Shown here in pieces: positions 58,521 through 64,000 of a stretch of DNA of 64,000 nucleotides. The notes beneath the pieces were generated by a model. It saw nothing but the letters and a program-made list of their open reading frames with translations, was not told the origin of the DNA and made no database searches. Positions within the stretch are counted from its first letter, which is position 1. The number at the start of each line of letters is the position of its first letter. The DNA comes from Achromobacter pestifer (GTDB lineage Bacteria; Pseudomonadota; Gammaproteobacteria; Burkholderiales; Burkholderiaceae_B): NCBI RefSeq assembly GCF_902859625.1, contig NZ_CADIJX010000013.1:1-64000 (forward strand), read 5' to 3'. The position numbers and the translations under genes were made by a program.

Positions 58521-59569
58521 GCGGCCTCCTGTGATCTTTTGTCGCCGGGCTGCCCCAAGGCAAATGAGCCGCCTTGGGGGGCAGGCGGATGCGGCGTGGG
58601 GGCCTTTCCATCGTCATGCAACCAACAGGCCGCGCGGGACGTGCCCGCCGGCAGCAATTCGGGACGCTCCGTCGCACAACGCGGCAGCCGCTGGCCGCAG
58701 CGCGGATTGAACGCACAGCCCGGCGGAATCGCGTTCAGACGCGGCATGCTGCCGTCGATCTGCACCAGCCGTTCCGCATGGCCTTCCAGCGATGGGATCG
58801 ACCCCATCAGCCCCAACGTATAGGGGTGACGCGGCTTGTGGATCACATCCGCCACCGGCCCGATTTCAGCGACGCGGCCCGCGTACATCACCGCCACGCG
58901 GTCAGCGGTTTCCGCGATCACGCCCATATCGTGCGTGATCAGCATCACCGCCGTGCCGTGTTCGCGGCACAAGCGCTTGAGCAATTCGATGATCTGCGCC
59001 TGGATGGACACGTCCAGCGCGGTGGTCGGTTCGTCGGCCACGACCAGCTTGGGTTCCGCCGCCAGCGCCAAGGCGATCACCACCCGTTGGCGCATGCCGC
59101 CGGAGAACTGATGCGGATAGTGGTCGATGCGCTCGCGCGCCGCCGGAATGCCGGTGGACGCCAGCAGATCGACGGCCCGGTTGCGCGCCTGCGACCACGT
59201 CATGTCCAGATGCGTGACGATGGTTTCCGCCAGTTGCCGGCCCACCGTGTACAGCGGGTTCAAGGACGTCAACGGATCCTGGAATACCGCCCCGATCTCG
59301 CGGCCGCGCACACGGCGCATCTGCTCGTCGGGCAGGTTGTCGATGCGGCGGCCCGCCAGCAGGATCTCGCCCGCGGCGATGCGCCCGGGCGGTTCCAGCA
59401 GGCCGATGATGGACGCGCCGGTCAGCGATTTGCCGGCGCCCGATTCCCCTACGACGCCCAGGACTTCGCCGGCCTGGATGGAAAAGGACACATCGTCCAG
59501 GGCGCGTAGCGTGCCGCGGCGCGTGGGAAACTCCACGCGCAGATTGCGGACTTCTAGAAGTGCGCTCAT
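58517..59569 (-). CDS. dppD: dipeptide/oligopeptide ABC transporter ATP-binding protein, DppD-like
   Basis: A 350-residue ATPase. Walker A VVGESGAGKSLTGASI, signature QFSGGMRQRVVIALAL, Walker B region VVADEPTTALDVSIQAQII, and a C-terminal CAFNPRCGQRLPRC cluster. The tail after residue 320 is Pro/Gly-rich and shorter in homologues. It overlaps the DppF-like gene by 4 bases and follows the DppC-like gene by 7 bp. Confidence 0.93.
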   Translation of the reverse strand: MSALLEVRNLRVEFPTRRGTLRALDDVSFSIQAGEVLGVVGESGAGKSLTGASIIGLLEPPGRIAAGEILLAGRRIDNLPDEQMRRVRGREIGAVFQDPLTSLNPLYTVGRQLAETIVTHLDMTWSQARNRAVDLLASTGIPAARERIDHYPHQFSGGMRQRVVIALALAAEPKLVVADEPTTALDVSIQAQIIELLKRLCREHGTAVMLITHDMGVIAETADRVAVMYAGRVAEIGPVADVIHKPRHPYTLGLMGSIPSLEGHAERLVQIDGSMPRLNAIPPGCAFNPRCGQRLPRCATERPELLPAGTSRAACWLHDDGKAPTPHPPAPQGGSFALGQPGDKRSQEAA

Positions 59570-59576
59570 GGTTACC

Positions 59577-60491
59577 TCAATTCAGCCGCGGGTTGAGCGC
59601 ATCGCGCAGCCAGTCACCCAGCAGGTTGACCGACAGCACCAGCAGCACCAGCGCCGCCCCCGGGAAAATGGTGATCCACCACTCGCCGGAAAACAGGAAG
59701 TCGTTGCCGATCCGGATCAGCGTGCCCAGCGACGGCGCCGTCGGCGGCACCCCCACCCCCAGGAACGACAGGGTCGCCTCGGTGATGATGGCGGTGGCCA
59801 GATGCACCGTGGCCAGCACCAGCACCGGCCCCAGCACGTTGGGAAGCACGTGGCGGAACATGATCACGGGCGAGGACACGCCGATCACGCGGGCGGCCTG
59901 CACGTATTCGCGGTTTTTCTCCACCAGGGTGGAACCGCGAACGGTGCGCGCATATTGCGGCCAGCCGGCCAGCGCGATCGCACCGATCAACACCGGGAAC
60001 GCGATCAGCTCATGCAGCTCGCGCGGGACGGCGGCACGCGCCACCCCATCGATCAGCAACGCGATCAGGATGGCGGGGAACGACAACTGCACGTCGGCAA
60101 CCCGCATGATGAAGGCGTCAACGCGACCGCCCGCATACCCCGAGATCAGCCCCAAGACGATGCCGATCAACATGGACAGCAGCACCGACGCCAGGCCAAT
60201 CAGCAGCGACACGCGCGTGCCGTACAGAATGGCCGAATACAGATCCCGCCCCTGACTGTCGGTGCCCAACAGATAGGTCTGCTGGCCATTGGCCTCCCAG
60301 GCGGGCGGCAGCAAGGCGTCCAGCAATTCCACCGTGGTCAGGTCGAAGGGGTTGTGCGGCGCGACCCACCCGGCCCCGAAGGAACCAATCAGCAAGGTTG
60401 CCAGCAGCAAGGTCGCCACGATGGCCACGGGAGCCCGGCGCCAGGCCCAGGCTATATCGCTGTCCCACCAGCGTTTGAGTACGGCGCGCAT
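59577..60491 (-). CDS. dppC: dipeptide/oligopeptide ABC transporter permease, DppC-like
   Basis: A 304-residue permease with about six helices. The N-terminal OppC_N region is followed by the EAA loop EYVQAARVIGVSSPVIMFRHVLPNV. LLGTDSQGRDLYSAILYGTR is the usual DppC periplasmic segment. It starts with an ATG overlapping the stop of the DppB-like gene by one base. It forms the membrane channel with DppB. Confidence 0.93.
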   Translation of the reverse strand: MRAVLKRWWDSDIAWAWRRAPVAIVATLLLATLLIGSFGAGWVAPHNPFDLTTVELLDALLPPAWEANGQQTYLLGTDSQGRDLYSAILYGTRVSLLIGLASVLLSMLIGIVLGLISGYAGGRVDAFIMRVADVQLSFPAILIALLIDGVARAAVPRELHELIAFPVLIGAIALAGWPQYARTVRGSTLVEKNREYVQAARVIGVSSPVIMFRHVLPNVLGPVLVLATVHLATAIITEATLSFLGVGVPPTAPSLGTLIRIGNDFLFSGEWWITIFPGAALVLLVLSVNLLGDWLRDALNPRLN

Positions 60492-61480
60492 CAGTGAGCC
60501 CCCCCGCCGCGAGTCAGCCCGGAGCGCAAGCGCGGGTCCACGACAAAATACAGAAGATCGACGACCAGGTTGATCACCACGAACACCAGCGCGATCAGGC
60601 ACAGGTACGCGGCCATCACCGGCACGTCGGCGAATTGAACCGCCTGGATGAACAACAGGCCCATGCCCGGCCACTGGAACACGGTCTCCGTGACAATCGC
60701 AAAAGCGATGATGCCGCCCAGCTGCAACCCGGTGATCGTGATGACCGGCACCATCGTGTTCTTCAGCGCGTGGCCAAAGTGGATGGCGCGGCGCTTCAGG
60801 CCGCGGGCGCGGGCGAACTTGATGTAATCCGAACGCAGCACTTCCAGCATTTCGGAGCGCACCAGACGCAGCACCAATGTCATCTGGAACAGCGACAAGG
60901 TGATGGACGGCAAGATCAGGTGCTTCCAGCCGGTGGCCGTGAACAGCCCCGATGTCCACCAGCCCACGCTGACGGTATCGCCGCGCCCGTAGCTGGGCAG
61001 CCAGCCCAGTTGCACGGAAAACACCAGAATCAGCAGGATGCCGATCAGGAAGGTGGGCAACGACACGCCCAGCAAAGAACCCGCCAACAGCATCTGAGAC
61101 ACCAGGCTGTTGCGCTTGAGCGCCGTATACACGCCCAACGGCACACCCACGACCAGCGCCAGCAAGGCCGCCACCATGGATAGCTCCAGCGTGGCCGGCA
61201 GGCGGGATTTCAGCAGCGTGGAAACGGGTTCGCTCTGGCGCAGGGAAATGCCGAAATTGCCCTGCGCGGCATTGACCACGAAATGACCGAATTGAACGAT
61301 GGCGGGCTCGTTCAGCCCCAGGCGTTCACGCAACTCGATTCGCTCGGCATCGGTGGCGTCCTGCCCCAGCATGATGGTGACAGGGTCGCCGACGTATTGA
61401 AAAAGCACAAAGGCCAGTAGCGCGACGGTGAGCATCACCGCTACGGCCTGCAACAGGCGACGCAGAATGAAAGCAAACAT
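60491..61480 (-). CDS. dppB: dipeptide/oligopeptide ABC transporter permease, DppB-like
   Basis: A 329-residue permease with about six helices: FILRRLLQAVAVMLTVALLAFVLFQYVGDP at the N terminus and an EAA loop DYIKFARARGLKRRAIHFGHALKNTMVPVIT. The extended N-terminal GDPVTIMLGQDAT domain is typical of the DppB group. I chose the ATG at 61480. The SBP gene lies upstream after 139 bp, which contain a terminator-like stem that may reduce read-through. Confidence 0.93.
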   Translation of the reverse strand: MFAFILRRLLQAVAVMLTVALLAFVLFQYVGDPVTIMLGQDATDAERIELRERLGLNEPAIVQFGHFVVNAAQGNFGISLRQSEPVSTLLKSRLPATLELSMVAALLALVVGVPLGVYTALKRNSLVSQMLLAGSLLGVSLPTFLIGILLILVFSVQLGWLPSYGRGDTVSVGWWTSGLFTATGWKHLILPSITLSLFQMTLVLRLVRSEMLEVLRSDYIKFARARGLKRRAIHFGHALKNTMVPVITITGLQLGGIIAFAIVTETVFQWPGMGLLFIQAVQFADVPVMAAYLCLIALVFVVINLVVDLLYFVVDPRLRSGLTRGGGAH

Positions 61481-61564
61481 AGATGGAAATACCCCCACGC
61501 CGCGCACGCACAACGTGCTTGCTGCCGCCCCAGGGGGTGTTTTTACCTTGGGGCGACGCGGCGG

Positions 61565-61606
61565 AAAAAATCAAAACGGCGGGGGCCGATCAGGCCCCAC
61601 GCCGTT
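61565..61606 (-). terminator. partial terminator after the substrate-binding gene
   Basis: On the minus strand AACGGCG-TGGGGCC and GGCCCC-CGCCGTT form a long stem followed by TTTTGATTTTTT. It lies between the SBP gene and the permease genes, a common way to make binding protein in excess. Confidence 0.85.
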
Positions 61607-61619
61607 TGGTTAGCCAGGA

Positions 61620-63191
61620 TCAGTCAACCTTGACCCAATCGGCAACAAGGCGATTGTCGGCACGGTGGATAACCGTGACGTTCTTGCGCATCGCCCAGGG
61701 GATGACCTGGTCATGCAACGGGATGTGGCCAAAGTCCTTGGCATGGCCTTGCAGCACGGTAATGATGTCGGCATCACGCTTGGCGGGGTCGGTCTCGGTC
61801 TTGATGCGATCGATGATGGCGTCAAGTTCCTTGTTGCTGTAGCCGCCCAGGTTGTACATGCCGTCAGCGCCTTCGCCCTTGGTGCGGATCAGGTTCTGCA
61901 AGGAGTACATGGCGTCGAACGTAGGCACGCCCCAGCCGGACAGATAGGCGCTGGTGTCGAACGACTGCACCTTCGGGAAGTAGGTGGAACGCGGCATGGC
62001 GTTCATCGTCGCCTTCACGCCGACCTTGGCCCACATGCCGACCACGGCCTGACAGATGGCTTCGTCATTGATGTAGCGGTTGTTCGGGCAGTCCAGCGTG
62101 AAGTTCAAGGTGCCGTCATAGCCGGCTTCCTTCAACAGGGCGCGGGATTTTTCGGGATCGTAGGGCACGCGCTTGTGCACCGATTCCGCCCAGCCATGCA
62201 CCTGCGGCGCGATCATCGTGCCAGTGGGTGCGGACAGGCCGCGCATCACGGCGCGCTTGATGGCGTCCACGTCGATGGCGCGGTACAGCGCTTCACGCAC
62301 GCGGATGTCCTGGAACGGGTTCTTGCCCTTGATGTTGGAGTACTGAAGCTCCGGACGCTTCTGGTCCAGGCCCAGGTAGATGGTGCGGTATTCGTTGCCT
62401 TCCACCACCTTTTGCGCCTGGCGCAGACGCTCCAGATCCTGCGCGGCAGGGTCCAGCACGAAGTCGATCTCACCGGACAGCAGCGCGGCCGTGCGGGTGG
62501 CGTTCTGCTTGATCGGCGTGAACACCACTTCGGTCACGTTGCCGACCTTGCCGGCCTTGTTCCACCAGTCCTTGTTTTCTTCAAAGACCGTGCGCACATC
62601 CACTTCGCGCGTCTTCAGCTTGTAGGGGCCGGTGCCGTTGGTGTTGCGCGCGCCGTAGGTCTCTTCCTTGTTGACGTAGTCCTGCGGCTTGGCGATGTTG
62701 TTCTTTTCCGACCAGGCCTTGTTCATGATGAACACGTTGGTCAGTTGGCGCAGCAGCACGGGGTTGGGCGCCGAGGTTTCGATTTCGATCGTCAGATCAT
62801 CGATCTTGCGCGCTTCCTTGATACCCGTCGTGTAGGCCTTGTAGTTCGACGTGGGAGCCATGGCGCGGTGAATCGAGAACACCGCGTCGTCCGCCGTGAA
62901 AGCGGCGCCGTCATGGAACTTCACGCCAGAGCGCAGCTTGAATCGATACAGCGTCGGCGACAGTTGTTCCCACTCCGTCGCCAGGCGCGGCACCACCTTG
63001 AACGTCTTGTCGTAATCCACCAGCGGTTCATAGATGTAGCTGTTGGCGGCGATCGTCATGCCTTCGTTCTGCGAATGCGGATCAAAGGTGAGGATGTCGC
63101 CCTGGGCAGCCCAGCGGAAAGTCTTGGCTTGCCCGATCGAGGGCACGGCCACGGCGGCGGCGATCGCGATAGCAATCAAAGTGCGGCGCAT
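61620..63191 (-). CDS. dipeptide/oligopeptide ABC transporter substrate-binding protein
   Basis: A 523-residue periplasmic SBP of family 5 (DppA/OppA). The signal peptide covers about residues 1-22 (SIGQA). The mature part opens FRWAAQGDILTFDPHSQNEGMT and continues IYEPLVDYDKTFKVVPRLATEWEQ, TLYRFKLRSGVKFHDGAAFTADDAVFS. The ligand may be a peptide or another small molecule. I chose the ATG at 63191, with AGGAG 9 bases upstream; a TTG 9 bases earlier is also in frame. It is the first gene of the operon, and a MarR gene lies 184 bp upstream. Confidence 0.94.
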   Translation of the reverse strand: MRRTLIAIAIAAAVAVPSIGQAKTFRWAAQGDILTFDPHSQNEGMTIAANSYIYEPLVDYDKTFKVVPRLATEWEQLSPTLYRFKLRSGVKFHDGAAFTADDAVFSIHRAMAPTSNYKAYTTGIKEARKIDDLTIEIETSAPNPVLLRQLTNVFIMNKAWSEKNNIAKPQDYVNKEETYGARNTNGTGPYKLKTREVDVRTVFEENKDWWNKAGKVGNVTEVVFTPIKQNATRTAALLSGEIDFVLDPAAQDLERLRQAQKVVEGNEYRTIYLGLDQKRPELQYSNIKGKNPFQDIRVREALYRAIDVDAIKRAVMRGLSAPTGTMIAPQVHGWAESVHKRVPYDPEKSRALLKEAGYDGTLNFTLDCPNNRYINDEAICQAVVGMWAKVGVKATMNAMPRSTYFPKVQSFDTSAYLSGWGVPTFDAMYSLQNLIRTKGEGADGMYNLGGYSNKELDAIIDRIKTETDPAKRDADIITVLQGHAKDFGHIPLHDQVIPWAMRKNVTVIHRADNRLVADWVKVD

Positions 63192-63374
63192 AGGGGTCAA
63201 CTCCTGACATTAGTCTGAATACCGGCGCGAGTGTGCCTATGCGCCAGACCCCCGTCAATTCAGGGTTTATACGTACCGGAGGGGGTTTTCACAGAGAGGA
63301 AACAATGGGGGACATATATGCTTGTAACAAAATAATTGAAGCAAACAACGTTCGAGTGCGCGCCAGCAACGGAC

Positions 63375-63881
63375 TTACTCGTCCGCGTCGATCGGCAGCT
63401 CCAGCGGCACGTGCTCCGTCATCAGCACATCCAGCATCTCGATCAGCAGCGCGGCGCGCTCTTCGCCAAACGGCGCCAGCACCGCCTTCTGATGCTGCAA
63501 GGCCTGTTCGCACAGGTTGGCGATCAGGTGAGTGCCCTTGGTGGTGATGCAGACGCGCGTCTGGCGCCGGTCGGCCCGCACGCCCGTGCGCGCCACCAAC
63601 CCTTCGGCCTCCATCCGTTGCACCACCTTGCTCAAGGTCGGCTGCTTGGTGATGGCCAGCACCGCCAGCGTGCCGATGGTTTCGCCCGGGCTGCCCTCCA
63701 GGCTGGCCAGCACCCGCCATTCGGTCACCGACAATCCGGCCGCCTTCACCTGCATATGGAATTCGGCCGAAATGCGCTGGCTGGCCTGCGCCAGCAGATA
63801 GGCCAGATAGCCATCGACGAAACGCGGCCCCGCCGTGCCTCGACCTGTCAGAAGCGTTTCCCGCTGCTTGTCCAACCGCAT
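63375..63881 (-). CDS. MarR family transcriptional regulator
   Basis: A 168-residue regulator. A MarR-type winged helix (SVTEWRVLASLEGSP, VLAITKQPTLSKVVQRMEAEGLVARTGVRADRRQTRVCITTKG) sits between dimerising helices. MarR proteins usually bind a small aromatic or phenolic ligand. Here it lies upstream of the peptide ABC operon on the same strand and may control it. I chose the ATG at 63881 (GGAG nearby); an ATG at 63911 is in frame. The last 119 bases of the window show no further gene. Confidence 0.92.
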   Translation of the reverse strand: MRLDKQRETLLTGRGTAGPRFVDGYLAYLLAQASQRISAEFHMQVKAAGLSVTEWRVLASLEGSPGETIGTLAVLAITKQPTLSKVVQRMEAEGLVARTGVRADRRQTRVCITTKGTHLIANLCEQALQHQKAVLAPFGEERAALLIEMLDVLMTEHVPLELPIDADE

Positions 63882-64000
63882 GTTGCTTTGCTCCCACGCA
63901 CCGGAATTCATGAATGGCCGACGGCCGAAAAGCGCATTGCACCACGACGGCGCAAACGCGCGCCATGATGTGCCGCAATGCTGTTGCGCAGCACAGGGTA

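Overview
The window is chromosomal DNA of a GC-rich betaproteobacterium, most likely Alcaligenaceae (Achromobacter/Bordetella-like). The clues are strong GC3 codon bias, a Bug-type periplasmic binding protein, a phasin gene, the dusB-fis pair, minCDE, and a dense set of Burkholderiales-type core genes. I see no prophage, integrase, transposase, plasmid or CRISPR. The accessory-looking parts are small repeats and leader regions, not islands of foreign genes.

Layout. 1-1.2 kb: tRNA-Gly and tRNA-Cys, then two small unknown genes. 1.2-6.5 kb: an NTF2-like protein, DoxX/LysR, a Nudix hydrolase, the two N-end-rule aminoacyl-transferases aat and bpt, and pyrD. 6.5-9.6 kb: phasin with a strong promoter, a Bug solute-binding protein and an IclR regulator. 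9.7-16.8 kb: MoaB/CinA-like protein, EI24 membrane protein, thioredoxin-like protein, RhlE helicase, AzlCD amino-acid exporter, ilvE, a zinc-finger protein and an NTF2-like protein. 16.7-22.4 kb: YheT hydrolase, BepA protease, galU, CtaG-like protein and porin. 22.4-27.7 kb: a divalent-metal block read leftward: a Mn2+ (yybP-ykoY) riboswitch before a CaCA-family exchanger, then a promoter, a long leader, a stand-alone MgtC-C-terminal-like domain protein, a tiny leader ORF with an Asp-Pro-Glu-Pro run, and mgtA.

27.8-40.8 kb: pepP, a TM2 protein, a UbiH-family hydroxylase, dusB-fis, purH-ruvC-ruvA, an NDUFA9-like protein, a PLP dehydratase, ruvB, and an OmpR-type two-component system whose sensor has a poly-proline insert. 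40.9-47 kb: an orphan usher-like barrel, recQ, a cluster of 65-bp repeats, and a CydAB-like pair in which the CydA-like subunit appears to have lost all three haem ligands. 47-51.3 kb: glnS and minCDE. 51.3-57.5 kb: glycine-zipper lipoprotein, isochorismatase-family hydrolase, more repeats, ettA, an EamA transporter facing an AraC regulator, and an acidic-tailed unknown. 57.5-63.9 kb: a complete five-gene dipeptide/oligopeptide ABC operon with a MarR regulator upstream.

The points I consider most worth a second look are: (1) the MgtL-like leader peptide and structured leader of mgtA; (2) the apparently haem-less CydA homologue; (3) a family of seven repeats, each exactly 65 bp, some arranged as a composite element; and (4) the riboswitch-controlled exporter beside the magnesium importer.
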